33,653 nucleotides of DNA from Burkholderiales bacterium (GTDB lineage: Bacteria > Pseudomonadota > Gammaproteobacteria > Burkholderiales > Casimicrobiaceae). Location of the stretch: NCBI GenBank assembly GCA_025927765.1, contig JAICKU010000042.1, positions 1 to 33,653 on the forward strand, given 5' to 3'. Shown one piece after another: positions 6,543 to 16,164 of this stretch. Every line of letters starts with the position of its first letter. The stretch's first letter is position 1. The notes under the pieces were generated by a model, which searched no databases, had not been told where the DNA came from, and saw nothing but the letters and a program-made list of their open reading frames with translations. The position numbers and the translations under genes were made by a program.

Positions 6543-8846
6543 TCAGTACTGCAACTGCGCCTGCCGCTCCATCGCGCAATCGACGACGGTCAATGCCGTC
6601 ATGTTCACGATTCTTCGTACCGTCGCCGACGGCGTCAGGATGTTCACCGGCTTGGCGACGCCGAGCAGGATCGGGCCGAGCGTGACGCCTGCGCCCGATG
6701 CGACCTTCAGCAGGTTGAACGAGATGTTCGCGGCGTCGAGCGTGGGCATGATCAGCAGGTTCGCGTCGCCCGTGAGGCGCGAGTTCGGGAACGCGGTCGC
6801 GCGCACGGTTTCCGACAACGCCGCGTCGCCGTGCATCTCGCCGTCGACCTCGAGGTCGGGCGCACGCTCGCGTATCAGCGCGAGCGCATCGCGCATCCTC
6901 TGCGCGGACGGATAGTTGCTCGTGCCGAACGACGAATGCGACAGCAGCGCAGCCTTGGGCGTGATGCCGAAGCGGCGGATCTCGTCGGCCGCCATCATCG
7001 TGATCTCGCACAGCTGATGGGCCGTGGGATCGGCATTGACGTACGTGTCGGCGATGAACACCGTGCGATTCGGCAGCAGCACCGCGTTCATCGCCGCATA
7101 GATGTCGACGCCCGGTCGCTTGCCGATCACCTGGTCGATGTAATGCAGGTGCAGCGCATGCGTGCCGAACGTGCCGCAGATCATGCCGTCGGCATCGCCA
7201 CGGTGGATCATCATCGCGCCGATCAGCGTCAGGCGCCGTCGCATCTCGATCTTCGCGTACGTCTGCGAGACGCCCTTGCGCTGGGTGAGCTCGTAATAGT
7301 TCATCCAGTAATCGCGGTAGCGCTCGTCGCGCTCCGGGTTGATCGTCTCGAAGTCGATACCGGGCTTGATGCGCAACCCGAAGCGGTCGATCCGTTGCTC
7401 GAGGACGGCGGGGCGCGCGACGAGAATCGGCTTCGCCAGCCGCTCGTCCACCACCACCTGCACCGCGCGCAGCACGCGCTCGTCCTCGCCCTCGGCGTAC
7501 ACGATGCGCTTGGGTGCCTGCTTCGCCGCCGCGAAGATGGGCTTCATCAGCAGGCCCGAGTGGTAGACGAAGCTCGTGAGCTTCGTGCGGTAGGCGTCGA
7601 AGTCCTCGATCGGCCGCGTCGCCACGCCCGAATCCATCGCCGCCTTCGCGACGGCAGGCGCGATCACGACGATGAGGCGCGGATCGAACGGCCGCGGAAT
7701 CAGGTAGTCGGGTCCGAAGCGCGGCACGTCGTGGAGGTTGTACGCGGTCGCGACGATGTCCGATTGCTCCATCATCGCGAGGTCGGCGAGCGCGCGTACG
7801 CACGCGAGCTTCATCTCCTCGTTGATCGCGGTGGCGCCCACGTCGAGGGCGCCGCGGAAGATGAACGGAAAGCACAGGACGTTGTTGACCTGGTTCGGGA
7901 AGTCCGAGCGTCCTGTCGCGATCACCGCGTCCGGTCGCGCCGCCTTCGCGAGGTCGGGCATGATCTCCGGCTCGGGATTGGCGAGCGCGAGAATGAGTGG
8001 GCGCGGCGCCATCTGCGCAAGCCATTCCGGCTTCAGGACGCCGCCGGCCGACAAGCCAAGGAACACGTCGGCCCCGGGCAGCAGCTCCTTCAGCGTGCGC
8101 GCCGACGTCGGCTGCGCATAACGCGCCTTGTTCTCGTCCATCAATTCGGTGCGCCCTTCGTAGACGACACCGGCGATGTCGGCGACGAAGATGTGATCGC
8201 GCCGCGCGCCGAGTCGCACGAGCAGGTCGAGGCACGCGAGCGCGGCCGCGCCGGCGCCCGAGCACACCACCTTCACGTCCTCGAAGCGCTTGCCGACGAC
8301 GCGCAATCCATTCATCACGGCGGCGGCGACGATGATCGCGGTGCCGTGCTGATCGTCGTGGAACACCGGGATGTTCATCCGCTCGCGGCACTTGCGCTCG
8401 ATGTAGAAGCACTCGGGCGCCTTGATGTCCTCGAGATTGATGCCGCCGAACGTGGGCTCGAGCGCGCAGATCATGTCGACGAGCTTGTCGGGGTCGCGCT
8501 CGGCGAGCTCGATGTCGAAGCAGTCGAGACCCGCGAACTTCTTGAACAGCACCGCCTTGCCTTCCATCACCGGCTTCGCCGCGAGCGGGCCGATCTGCCC
8601 GAGACCGAGCACCGCGGTGCCGTTGGTGACGACGCCGACGAGATTCGCGCGCGCCGTCAGCGAAGAGGCTTCGAACGGGTCGCGCACGATCGCGTCGCAC
8701 GCAGCGGCGACACCCGGTGTGTAGGCGAGCGCGAGGTCGCGCTGGTTGGTGAGCTGCTTTGTCGGCAGCAGCGAGATCTTGCCCGCCGGGGGCCGGCGGT
8801 GATACGCGAGCGCGTCGTCGCGAATGTTCTTGTCATGGTCCGACAT
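6543..8846 (-). CDS. maeB: NADP-dependent malic enzyme with C-terminal phosphotransacetylase-like domain
   Basis: A 767-residue two-domain enzyme of the MaeB type that decarboxylates L-malate to pyruvate with formation of NADPH. Residues 1-430 are the malic enzyme: YTPGVA (Tyr42) and Lys97 are the catalytic pair, LEDI and FHDDQHG supply metal ligands, and GAGAAA is the Rossmann turn. Residues from about 435 form a phosphate acetyltransferase-like domain ([13 protein letters not shown] near the end) that in this family acts in acetyl-CoA regulation rather than catalysis. ATG 8846 is preferred over an in-frame TTG at 8861. Its length is normal. It diverges from the ccm operon and abuts a toxin-gene remnant at its 3' end. 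Confidence 0.96.
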   Translation of the reverse strand: MSDHDKNIRDDALAYHRRPPAGKISLLPTKQLTNQRDLALAYTPGVAAACDAIVRDPFEASSLTARANLVGVVTNGTAVLGLGQIGPLAAKPVMEGKAVLFKKFAGLDCFDIELAERDPDKLVDMICALEPTFGGINLEDIKAPECFYIERKCRERMNIPVFHDDQHGTAIIVAAAVMNGLRVVGKRFEDVKVVCSGAGAAALACLDLLVRLGARRDHIFVADIAGVVYEGRTELMDENKARYAQPTSARTLKELLPGADVFLGLSAGGVLKPEWLAQMAPRPLILALANPEPEIMPDLAKAARPDAVIATGRSDFPNQVNNVLCFPFIFRGALDVGATAINEEMKLACVRALADLAMMEQSDIVATAYNLHDVPRFGPDYLIPRPFDPRLIVVIAPAVAKAAMDSGVATRPIEDFDAYRTKLTSFVYHSGLLMKPIFAAAKQAPKRIVYAEGEDERVLRAVQVVVDERLAKPILVARPAVLEQRIDRFGLRIKPGIDFETINPERDERYRDYWMNYYELTQRKGVSQTYAKIEMRRRLTLIGAMMIHRGDADGMICGTFGTHALHLHYIDQVIGKRPGVDIYAAMNAVLLPNRTVFIADTYVNADPTAHQLCEITMMAADEIRRFGITPKAALLSHSSFGTSNYPSAQRMRDALALIRERAPDLEVDGEMHGDAALSETVRATAFPNSRLTGDANLLIMPTLDAANISFNLLKVASGAGVTLGPILLGVAKPVNILTPSATVRRIVNMTALTVVDCAMERQAQLQY

Positions 8847-8961
8847 GGGTGCGGAGCGCAATCGAGGCGGGCACTCATGATAACGCCCGGTCGCGGAAGG
8901 CCCCGAGGTAGCCTCGCCACGATGACGGCGGCACGACCGGGGGGCGAACGGGCCTCGTCGC

Positions 8962-8967
8962 TATAAT
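8962..8967 (+). promoter_or_regulatory. Consensus -10 box (TATAAT) upstream of the ccm operon
   Basis: A perfect TATAAT in a very GC-rich region lies 80 bases before the ccmI start, on the ccm-operon strand. No good -35 is found at 16-18 bases upstream, where G-rich sequence lies. If used, the promoter is activator-dependent or relies on the strong -10. Confidence 0.5.
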
Positions 8968-9046
8968 GCGCACGCCCGGGCGGCCCACGGCGCGCCCGCT
9001 CCCCGCCTGTCCCGGCGCTCGACTGCCCCGGACACGTTTCTTCCCG

Positions 9047-10339
9047 ATGCCGCCTGCCCCGCTCTTCTGGCTCGTCGCGTTGCTGCTCGCGGCAGGCAGC
9101 GTCGCAGCCATCGTCTGGCCCCTGTTGCGCCGACCCCGCACGACGCGCGACGACGCGGTGGCCGCCGACGTCTATCGCGATCAGAAGCGGCAACTCGACG
9201 ACGAGCTCGCGGCCGGTGCGATCACGCGCGCCGAGCGCGACGCCCAGCTCGACGAGCTCGCCCACCGGTTGTCGACGGAGCTTGCGCAGCCGGCGCCCGA
9301 ACCCGCGCGAGCGTCGTCGCGCGCGTCGTACATCGGCGCACTCGTGCTCGTCGCCGCGATTCCCGTATGCGCGCTTGCCCTTTATGCGGTGTTCGGCAGT
9401 CCGGCTGCCCTGCGCGTGGAAGCGGAAGCGACGAAAGCGCACATGACGCGCGCCCAGATCGACGAGCTCGTCGACAAGCTCGCCACGCGGATGAAGGAGC
9501 ATCCCGAGGATCCGACCGGGTGGAAGCTGCTGGCGCGCACGTATGCGTCGCTCGGGCGCTTCGACGAGTCGGTTAGCGCATACAAGGAGGCGGCGGCGCG
9601 CGGCACGCCCGACGCTGCGCTCTACGCCGACTGGGCCGACGCGCTCGCGATGCGCAACCAGTCGCTGCAGGGCGAGCCGTCGCAGCTGATTGCGAAGGCG
9701 CTCGCGATCGAGCCGAACGCGCCGAAGGCGCTGGCGCTGGCGGCGACGGCCGCCCTCGAGCGCCAGGACTACACGCAGGCGATCGCGGAGTGGCGAAAGC
9801 TCAAGGCGCAGTTCCCGCCGGGAAGCGACGAAGCGAAGTCGATCGATGCGATGATCGCGGAGGCCGGCGCGGCCGCGCAGGGCCATGCGCCCATCGGCGC
9901 TGCGCCGGGCGCAAGCGCAGTGCCGCCACCGACTGCGTCGGCAGGACAACCGGGCGCGAACGCGACGCCGCCGTCGTCGTCGGCGGCCACCGACGCCACG
10001 GCGATCAGCGGTCGCGTCACGCTCGATCCCGCGCTGCGCGACCGCGTGTCGCCCTCCGACACGCTCTTCATCTTCGCGCGCGCCGTCGACGGTCCGCGCA
10101 TGCCGCTCGCGGTCGTGCGCACGACCGCGAGCGAATTGCCGCGCGACTTTCGCCTCGACGACACGATGGCGATGGCGCCGATCGCGAAGCTGTCCGGCGC
10201 GAGCGAGGTCGTGGTCGAGGCGCGCATCGCGAAATCGGGCAGCGCCACCCCCGCGAAGGGCGATCTCGAAGGCATGAGCAAGCCGGTGAAGCCCGGCGCG
10301 CGCGGCGTGTCGATCGTCATCGACCGCGTCGTGCCGTAA
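9047..10339 (+). CDS. ccmI: Cytochrome c maturation protein CcmI (apocytochrome chaperone)
   Basis: 430 residues. Two membrane helices (about 5-27 and 97-119) flank a cytoplasmic segment rich in Asp, Glu and Arg that reads VYRDQKRQLDDEL, typical of CcmI/CycH. A periplasmic TPR region follows (about 130-280), with WKLLARTYASLGRFDESVSAYKEA as a clear TPR unit, here split by description only. An Ala/Pro/Ser-rich linker (about 290-325) leads to a beta-rich C-terminal domain starting near SGRVTLDP. CcmI holds apocytochrome c and presents it to CcmFH. ATG 9047 is preferred because it begins directly at the first helix. It is the first gene of the ccm operon, whereas it is last in the common ccmABCDEFGHI order. 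Confidence 0.92.
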   Translation: MPPAPLFWLVALLLAAGSVAAIVWPLLRRPRTTRDDAVAADVYRDQKRQLDDELAAGAITRAERDAQLDELAHRLSTELAQPAPEPARASSRASYIGALVLVAAIPVCALALYAVFGSPAALRVEAEATKAHMTRAQIDELVDKLATRMKEHPEDPTGWKLLARTYASLGRFDESVSAYKEAAARGTPDAALYADWADALAMRNQSLQGEPSQLIAKALAIEPNAPKALALAATAALERQDYTQAIAEWRKLKAQFPPGSDEAKSIDAMIAEAGAAAQGHAPIGAAPGASAVPPPTASAGQPGANATPPSSSAATDATAISGRVTLDPALRDRVSPSDTLFIFARAVDGPRMPLAVVRTTASELPRDFRLDDTMAMAPIAKLSGASEVVVEARIAKSGSATPAKGDLEGMSKPVKPGARGVSIVIDRVVP

Positions 10340-10352
10340 CCGCCGGGGCGAC

Positions 10353-10979
10353 GTGCTCGAAGCACAAAGCCTCGCAGCGCGCCGCGGCTACGCGACGCTC
10401 TTTCGCGACGTCAGGTTTTCGCTCCGCCCGGGCGAAGCCCTCGTGGTGACCGGCCCGAACGGCAGCGGCAAGACCACGCTGTTGCGCATGCTCGCAGGAC
10501 TCACGGCGCCGTTCGAGGGCGAAGTGCGCTGGCGCGGCGAGCCCGTGGCGCCGTTCGCGCAGGCGCTTCGCGACGCGCTGCTCTTCAACGGTCACTCGTC
10601 CGCCTTGAAGGACGAGCTTAGCGCCGAGGAAAACCTGGATGCATGGCTGCGCCTCGACGGCGAGCGCGTCGCGAGCGAGGTGATTGCGCAGGCGCTCGCC
10701 GATGTCGGCCTCGCGCGCCAGCGCCGGCTGCCGGCGCGGGTGCTGTCGCAGGGCCAGCGGCGACGCATCGCGCTCGCCCGCCTTCGCCTCGCCTCGCGCC
10801 CGCTGTGGATCCTCGACGAGCCCGCAACCGCGCTCGACACCGATGGCCTCGCCATGCTCGCCGCCCTCGTCGACGCGCATCTCGACGGCGGTGGACTGTG
10901 CGTAGCGGCCACGCACCAGGCCCTGGTCCTGCAATCGACGCGCGCGCAGTCGCTCGTGCTGCACGCCGCCGTGGCGTAG
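10353..10979 (+). CDS. ccmA: Heme exporter ATP-binding protein CcmA
   Basis: A small ABC ATPase of 208 residues, typical for CcmA. Walker A is GPNGSGKTT (34-42), the signature is LSQGQRRR instead of LSGGQ, Walker B is LWILDEP and the H-loop lies in ATHQ. With CcmB, CcmC and CcmD it forms the complex that uses ATP to release heme-loaded CcmE. The start is GTG at 10353, 13 bases after the ccmI stop, preceded by a GGGG element. The ccmB start is three bases after its stop. Confidence 0.95.
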   Translation: MLEAQSLAARRGYATLFRDVRFSLRPGEALVVTGPNGSGKTTLLRMLAGLTAPFEGEVRWRGEPVAPFAQALRDALLFNGHSSALKDELSAEENLDAWLRLDGERVASEVIAQALADVGLARQRRLPARVLSQGQRRRIALARLRLASRPLWILDEPATALDTDGLAMLAALVDAHLDGGGLCVAATHQALVLQSTRAQSLVLHAAVA

Positions 10980-10982
10980 CGC

Positions 10983-11666
10983 ATGGAATCGCCGTCGGCC
11001 GTCGACGCCATCGGCTGGGCACTGCGGCGCGACCTCCGCGTCGCGATGCGGTCGAAGGGCGAGCTCAGCGTCGAGCTCCTCTTCTACGTGATCGTCGTCA
11101 CGCTCTTTCCGCTGGCGACGTCCCCGTCGCGCGACACGCTGGCGACGCTCGGGCCCGGCGTGCTGTGGACGGCGGCGCTGCTCGCGGCGCTGCTGTCGCT
11201 TTCGCGCCTTTTCGCCTCCGATTTTCGCGATGGCACGCTCGAGCAGATCGCGCTGTCGCCCGCCCCGCTCGTCGGGCTCGTGTCGGGTAAAATAGCGGCA
11301 CACTGGCTCACCACCGGATTGCCCGTCGCGGCGATGGCGCCGCTCCTCGGCATTCAGTACGGGCTCGACGCACCGGTCCTCGCGACGCTCGCGCTGTCGC
11401 TCCTGCTCGGCACGCCGATCCTCTCGCTCGTGGGTGCGGTCGGCGCGGCGCTGACGCTCGGCGCACGGGGCGGGGGAAGCCTCCTCGCATTGCTCGTGCT
11501 GCCGCTCTATGCGCCGGTGCTGATCTTCGGCGCGGGCGCGGTGGACGCCGTGCGTGCTGGCCTGTCGGCCGCGCCGCATCTGTCGCTGCTCGCAGCCGGC
11601 TTGCTGCTCGCGATTCTGGCCGCACCTTTTGCCGTCTCCGCCGCCGTGCGCATCGCGCTCGATTGA
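10983..11666 (+). CDS. ccmB: Heme exporter membrane protein CcmB
   Basis: An inner-membrane protein of 227 residues with about six helices, the standard CcmB size. The conserved LPLYAPVLIFGAGAVDA block is near residue 175. It forms the permease partner of the CcmA ATPase. The stop overlaps the ccmC start by one base (TGATG), so translation is probably coupled. Confidence 0.95.
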   Translation: MESPSAVDAIGWALRRDLRVAMRSKGELSVELLFYVIVVTLFPLATSPSRDTLATLGPGVLWTAALLAALLSLSRLFASDFRDGTLEQIALSPAPLVGLVSGKIAAHWLTTGLPVAAMAPLLGIQYGLDAPVLATLALSLLLGTPILSLVGAVGAALTLGARGGGSLLALLVLPLYAPVLIFGAGAVDAVRAGLSAAPHLSLLAAGLLLAILAAPFAVSAAVRIALD

Positions 11667-12418
11667 TGTCCGTCAACTGGTTTCGCTTCTCGTCGCCCGT
11701 ATCTTTCTACCCGCTGGCCGGCGCGTGGTCGTACTGGTTTGCGATCCTCGCGGCGCTGTTGGCGGGCGCGGGACTCGTGGTCGGGCTCGTGATCGCGCCC
11801 ACCGACGCGACGCAGGGCGACGCCTACCGCATCATCTTCATCCACGTGCCGGCCGCGTGGATGGCCATGTTCATCTATCTCGTCATGGCGGGCTGGAGCG
11901 CGCTGGCGCTGGGCTTCAACACGCGGCTGTCGGCAATGATGGCGCAGGCGCTCGCCCCGACCGGCGCGCTGATGGCCGCGATCGCGCTGTGGACCGGGGC
12001 GTTCTGGGGCCGGCCGACGTGGGGCACGTACTGGGCGTGGGATGCGCGGATGACGTCGACCTTGATCCTGCTCTTCCTCTACCTCGGCGTGATCGCGCTG
12101 CGCTCGGCCATCGAGGATCCGCGCCGCGCCGATCGCGCGTGCGCCGTGCTGGCGCTCGTCGGCGCGGTCAACGTGCCGATCATCTATTTCTCGGTACAGT
12201 GGTGGAACACGCTGCATCAGGGATCATCCATTAGCATGACAGCGGCGCCGAAGATGGCGATGACCATGTTCGCGGACATCCTGATCATGACCGCCGCGGC
12301 ATGGTGCTACACGATCTCGGTCGTGCTGGCGCGGGTGCAGGCGATCATCGTCGAGCGCGAGCGCGGTGCGAGCTGGCTCGAGTCGCTGATCGACCTGCGG
12401 CCGAAGGGAACGCATTGA
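11666..12418 (+). CDS. ccmC: Heme-handling membrane protein CcmC
   Basis: 250 residues and six membrane helices. The tryptophan-rich heme-handling loop reads [13 protein letters not shown] near residue 125. The two conserved external histidines are in FIHVPAAW and WNTLHQGSS. CcmC loads heme onto the conserved His of CcmE in the periplasm. ATG 11666 overlaps the ccmB stop; a TTG one codon earlier is less likely. The 3' end overlaps ccmD by one base. Confidence 0.97.
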   Translation: MSVNWFRFSSPVSFYPLAGAWSYWFAILAALLAGAGLVVGLVIAPTDATQGDAYRIIFIHVPAAWMAMFIYLVMAGWSALALGFNTRLSAMMAQALAPTGALMAAIALWTGAFWGRPTWGTYWAWDARMTSTLILLFLYLGVIALRSAIEDPRRADRACAVLALVGAVNVPIIYFSVQWWNTLHQGSSISMTAAPKMAMTMFADILIMTAAAWCYTISVVLARVQAIIVERERGASWLESLIDLRPKGTH

Positions 12419-12609
12419 TGGCTCAATTCCTCGCGATGGGCGGCTACGCGTGGTACGTCTGGATGGCGTACGGCGCGGCGGCGCTCGTGATCGCTATCGA
12501 AATCGTCGCGGTCCGCGCACGGCGGCACCGGGCGCTCGACCAACTGCGCATGAGCGCCGAAGCGTCGCCACCGCCGCCGTCGATGCTGCGGCCGAGGAGC
12601 GCACGATGA
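12418..12609 (+). CDS. ccmD: Heme exporter protein CcmD
   Basis: A single-helix membrane protein of 63 residues. It starts [19 protein letters not shown] and has a hydrophobic helix up to about residue 29, then a basic, charged tail ([12 protein letters not shown]) facing the cytoplasm, as in other CcmD proteins. It is needed for release of holo-CcmE from the CcmABC complex. It overlaps ccmC by one base (TGATG) and ccmE by four (ATGA), supporting its reality despite its small size. The Pro/Ser-rich tail after residue 48 is longer than minimal CcmD. Confidence 0.9.
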   Translation: MAQFLAMGGYAWYVWMAYGAAALVIAIEIVAVRARRHRALDQLRMSAEASPPPPSMLRPRSAR

Positions 12610-13073
12610 AGGCACGGCATCGCCGTTTCGCGTGGATCGGCGCGGGACTCGTGGTGCTCGGCGTCGCCGTCGCACTCGTGCTGAACGCGTTCCAGTCGAA
12701 CCTCGTGTTCTTCTTCACGCCGTCGCAGGTGGCGGCGCACGAAGCGCCGACGTCGCGACCGTTTCGGATCGGCGGCCTCGTCGAGCAGGGCAGCCTCAAG
12801 CGCGAACCGAATTCGCTGACCGTGCATTTCCTCGTGACCGACACGGCGAAGACCGTGCCCGTCACCTACACCGGTCTCCTGCCCGACCTCTTCAAGGAAG
12901 GCAAGGGCGTGGTCGCGCAAGGCACGCTCGGGCAGGATGGCGCGTTCCACGCGACCGAAGTGCTCGCGAAGCACGACGAGAACTACATGCCGCCGGCGGC
13001 GAAGGACGCGATCGACCAGGCGCATCGCAACAAGCCCGAGGCGATGCCGAGCATGCACGAGGCGGCGCAATGA
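12606..13073 (+). CDS. ccmE: Periplasmic heme chaperone CcmE
   Basis: 155 residues. An N-terminal signal-anchor helix (about 8-28) is followed by an OB-fold domain. The covalent heme-attachment residue is His123 in [11 protein letters not shown], with Tyr127 as the usual axial ligand. It receives heme from CcmC and delivers it to CcmF. The start overlaps the ccmD stop by four bases and its stop overlaps the ccmF start by four. The C-terminal tail is short and hydrophilic. Confidence 0.97.
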   Translation: MKARHRRFAWIGAGLVVLGVAVALVLNAFQSNLVFFFTPSQVAAHEAPTSRPFRIGGLVEQGSLKREPNSLTVHFLVTDTAKTVPVTYTGLLPDLFKEGKGVVAQGTLGQDGAFHATEVLAKHDENYMPPAAKDAIDQAHRNKPEAMPSMHEAAQ

Positions 13074-15058
13074 TCCCCGAAATCGGGCATTTCGCGCTGA
13101 TCCTCGCGCTGCTGGTCGCACTCGTGCAGGCCGTCGTGCCGATGCTCGGCGCCGCGCGGCGCGACGCGTCGATGATGGGCGTCGCGGTGCCCGCGGCGCG
13201 CACGCAGTTCGTGCTGGTCGCGATCGCGTTCGCGTGCCTCGCCTACGCATTCGTCACGAGCGACTTTTCGGTCGAGAACGTCGCGCAGCACTCGAACTCG
13301 CACCTGCCCGCGCATTACCGCTTCGCCGCGACCTGGGGCTCGCACGAAGGATCGCTCTTGCTGTGGTCGCTGATGCTCGCGGGCTGGGGCTTCGCGGTCA
13401 CGTTGTTCTCGCGCCATCTGCCGCAAACGCTGCGCGCTCGCGTGCTGGCGGTGATGGGTGCGGTGGCCGTCGGCTTCCTGCTGTTCCTGCTCGCGACGTC
13501 GAATCCGTTCGCGCGCCTGTTCCCTGCGCCCGCCGAGGGCAGCGATCTCAATCCGCTGCTGCAGGATCCCGGCATGGTCGTGCATCCGCCGATGCTCTAC
13601 ATGGGCTACGTCGGATTCTCGGTCGCATTCGCGTTCGCGATCGCCGCGCTCATCGGCGGGCGCCTCGACGCGGCGTGGGCGCGCTGGTCGCGCCCGTGGA
13701 CGACGCTCGCTTGGTCGTTCCTGACGCTCGGCATCATGATGGGCAGCGTGTGGGCGTATTACGAGCTCGGCTGGGGCGGCTGGTGGTTCTGGGATCCGGT
13801 CGAGAACGCCTCGTTCATGCCGTGGCTCGTCGGCACCGCGCTGATCCATTCGCTGGCGGTCACCGAAAAGCGCGGCATCTTCCGCAGCTGGACGGTGCTG
13901 CTCGCGATCGTCGCGTTCTCGCTGTCGCTCATCGGCACGTTCCTCGTGCGCTCGGGCGTGCTGACGTCGGTGCACGCGTTCGCCACCGACCCCGCCCGCG
14001 GGGTGTTCATCCTCGCGTTCCTCGCGGTGGTCATCGGCGGCTCGCTCGTGCTGTACGCGATTCGCGCGGGTACCGTGGGTGCGGGCGGCGGCTTCGCAAT
14101 GGTGTCGCGCGAATCGATGCTGCTCGGCAACAACATCCTGCTCGTCGTCGCGATGGCGAGCGTGCTGCTCGGCACGCTCTACCCGTTGATGATCGACGCG
14201 CTGCACCTCGGCAAGATCTCCGTCGGCCCCCCCTACTTCAACGCGGTGTTCTATCCGCTGATGGTGCCGCTCGTGTTCCTGCTCGGCATCGGGCCGATCG
14301 CCGCGTGGCGACAGGCGCGCATTCCCGATCTGTGGACGAAGCTGCAATGGGCGCTCTATGTCGCGCTCGCCGCTGCAGTGATCGTCCCGTTCGCGATGGG
14401 GCAATGGAAGCCGCTCGTGGCGCTCGGCCTGTTGATGGCAGCATGGGTCGCCGCCGCGACGGCTGCTGCGTTCATTCAGCGCGTACGCAGCGCGCCGCAG
14501 CGCGGCTTCGTCGACAAGCTGCGCGCGAATGCGCCGGCGTGGTACGGCATGCTGCTCGCGCATCTCGGCGTGGCGGTGTTCATCGCCGGCGTCACGCTGG
14601 TGAAGGGCTACGAGATCGAGCGCGACGTGCCGCTCGCCGTCGGCCAGAGCGTCGACGTCGGCGGCGAGACGTACACGTTCAAGGGCGTCACGCAGCGCGC
14701 GGGGCCGAATTACGACGCCACCGTGGCCACGATCGACGTGTCGCGCGACGGCCGGCACCTGATGACGTTCACGCCGCAGAAGCGCACGTATCGCGCGTCG
14801 GGCCAGTCGATGACCGAGGCGTCGATCGACTGGAACGTGCTCGGCGACCGCTACGTATCGCTCGGCGAGCCGCTGGGGGACAAGGGCGCCGCGGGTTCAT
14901 GGGGCGTGCGCATCTACGTGAAGCCGTTCGTCGACTGGATCTGGTGGGGCTGCCTGCTGATGGCGATCGGCGGCTTCTGCGCAGTGTCCGATCGCCGCTA
15001 CCGCATCGCCGTGCGTCAGCGCTTCGGCGCGGCGGTGGCGGCGATGGCGCGAGCCTAG
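13070..15058 (+). CDS. ccmF: Cytochrome c heme lyase subunit CcmF
   Basis: A large polytopic membrane protein of 662 residues, the normal CcmF length. The heme-handling tryptophan motif [18 protein letters not shown] lies near residues 238-255. Conserved histidines occur in [17 protein letters not shown] and [11 protein letters not shown] large periplasmic domain is near the C-terminus. With CcmH and CcmI it attaches heme from CcmE to the CXXCH motif of apocytochrome c. The ATG overlaps the ccmE stop by four bases. Confidence 0.97.
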   Translation: MIPEIGHFALILALLVALVQAVVPMLGAARRDASMMGVAVPAARTQFVLVAIAFACLAYAFVTSDFSVENVAQHSNSHLPAHYRFAATWGSHEGSLLLWSLMLAGWGFAVTLFSRHLPQTLRARVLAVMGAVAVGFLLFLLATSNPFARLFPAPAEGSDLNPLLQDPGMVVHPPMLYMGYVGFSVAFAFAIAALIGGRLDAAWARWSRPWTTLAWSFLTLGIMMGSVWAYYELGWGGWWFWDPVENASFMPWLVGTALIHSLAVTEKRGIFRSWTVLLAIVAFSLSLIGTFLVRSGVLTSVHAFATDPARGVFILAFLAVVIGGSLVLYAIRAGTVGAGGGFAMVSRESMLLGNNILLVVAMASVLLGTLYPLMIDALHLGKISVGPPYFNAVFYPLMVPLVFLLGIGPIAAWRQARIPDLWTKLQWALYVALAAAVIVPFAMGQWKPLVALGLLMAAWVAAATAAAFIQRVRSAPQRGFVDKLRANAPAWYGMLLAHLGVAVFIAGVTLVKGYEIERDVPLAVGQSVDVGGETYTFKGVTQRAGPNYDATVATIDVSRDGRHLMTFTPQKRTYRASGQSMTEASIDWNVLGDRYVSLGEPLGDKGAAGSWGVRIYVKPFVDWIWWGCLLMAIGGFCAVSDRRYRIAVRQRFGAAVAAMARA

Positions 15059-15066
15059 GTACGGTC

Positions 15067-15642
15067 ATGGCGACGCTTCCCGCCGCGAATCCGCCGTCGC
15101 GCAACCGGACCAAAGTGCTGCGCTGGACGCTGCCGCTCGCGGTGTTCCTCGTGATCGTCGCGTTCCTGTTCGTCGGCCTGTTTCGCGATCCGCGCGAAGT
15201 GCCCTCGCCGCTGATCGGCAAGCCGGCGCCCGCATTCGCGCTGCCGAAGCTGCACGAGCCGCAGCAAAAGCTCACCACCGCCGACATGCGCGGACAGGTG
15301 TGGCTGCTCAACGTCTGGGCGTCGTGGTGCGTGTCGTGCCGCGTCGAGCACCCGCTGCTCGTCGATCTGGCGAAGGCCAACCTCGTTACCGTCGTCGGCC
15401 TGAACTACAAGGACGAGCCCAAGGACGGCCTCGCCTGGCTCGCCGAGCGCGGCGATCCGTACAAGACGTCGATCGTCGACCGCGATGGCCGCGTGGGCAT
15501 CGACTTCGGCGTGTACGGAGTGCCCGAGACGTTCGTCATCGACAAGACCGGCGTCATCCGCTACAAGCAGATCGGCCCGCTCACGGCCGAAGCGCTGAAC
15601 GACACGATCCTCCCGCTCGTGCGCAAGCTGCAGGCGTCATGA
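15067..15642 (+). CDS. ccmG: Periplasmic thiol:disulfide oxidoreductase CcmG/DsbE
   Basis: 191 residues with one N-terminal membrane anchor (about 20-38) and a thioredoxin fold outside. The active site is WCVSC (Cys88, Cys91), the family insert GLNYKDEP follows, and the cis-Pro loop is in YGVPETFVID. It reduces CcmH and apocytochrome c cysteines so heme can be attached. It starts eight bases after ccmF and overlaps ccmH by four bases. No strong ribosome-binding site is visible. Confidence 0.95.
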   Translation: MATLPAANPPSRNRTKVLRWTLPLAVFLVIVAFLFVGLFRDPREVPSPLIGKPAPAFALPKLHEPQQKLTTADMRGQVWLLNVWASWCVSCRVEHPLLVDLAKANLVTVVGLNYKDEPKDGLAWLAERGDPYKTSIVDRDGRVGIDFGVYGVPETFVIDKTGVIRYKQIGPLTAEALNDTILPLVRKLQAS

Positions 15643-16139
15643 GCGCTGCCGGTCCTGCCCGGCGCGAAGCGCGGCGGGTCGCCCGAATGATGGGCATGCT
15701 CGTCGCGCTGCTGTTCGCAGCGTCGACGGCGTTCGCCGCGACGGCCGATCCTGCGCTCGACGCGCGCCTCAAATCGCTCGAATCCGAACTGCGCTGCCTC
15801 GTCTGCCAGAACCAGACGCTCGCCGAGAGCAACGCGCCCCTCGCCGAGGACCTGCGCCGCGAAGTGCGCGAGCTGGCGCTCTCGGGCAAGAACGACGACG
15901 AGATCCGTGCGTATCTCGTGGCGCGCTACGGCGACTTCGTCCTCTACAAGCCGCCGGTCGAGCCCGTCACGTACCTGCTATGGTTCGGCCCGTTCCTGCT
16001 GCTCGCCGCCGGCGCCGCGATCTGGTTCGCGCTGCTGCGCCGTCGCGCCGCGATGGCCGAGTCGACGCGCGAGCCCCCGGATGCGACCACCACGCCGGCC
16101 GGCGAGCTTGCACGCGCGCGGGCGATCCTCGACGAATAG
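15639..16139 (+). CDS. ccmH: Cytochrome c maturation protein CcmH
   Basis: 166 residues. A signal peptide (about 1-33) is followed by the three-helix periplasmic domain containing LRCLVCQNQ (Cys53, Cys56). That redox pair exchanges disulfides with apocytochrome c and CcmG. The conserved GDFVLYKPP precedes a single membrane helix (about 115-137) and a short cytoplasmic tail. It lacks the TPR extension seen when CcmH and CcmI are fused, consistent with a separate ccmI at the head of the operon. Last gene of the ccm operon. Confidence 0.95.
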   Translation: MSAAGPARREARRVARMMGMLVALLFAASTAFAATADPALDARLKSLESELRCLVCQNQTLAESNAPLAEDLRREVRELALSGKNDDEIRAYLVARYGDFVLYKPPVEPVTYLLWFGPFLLLAAGAAIWFALLRRRAAMAESTREPPDATTTPAGELARARAILDE

Positions 16140-16164
16140 CTTCCTCCTCCGACCGGGCACTCCG

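Noticed and set aside
4627-6915. Open frame of over 700 codons across tRNA-Ser and the NRAMP gene
   Set aside because: It crosses a tRNA gene and is antisense to a clear transporter, with Arg/His-rich composition and no recognisable domain.
8846-8861. Upstream TTG start for maeB
   Set aside because: The ATG at 8846 gives the usual MaeB N-terminus and the TTG adds only five residues without a ribosome-binding site.
12937-15069. Very long open frame running out of phase through ccmE and ccmF into ccmG
   Set aside because: The part before 15067 is Arg-rich shadow of ccmF. Only the ccmG section carries real motifs such as WCVSC.
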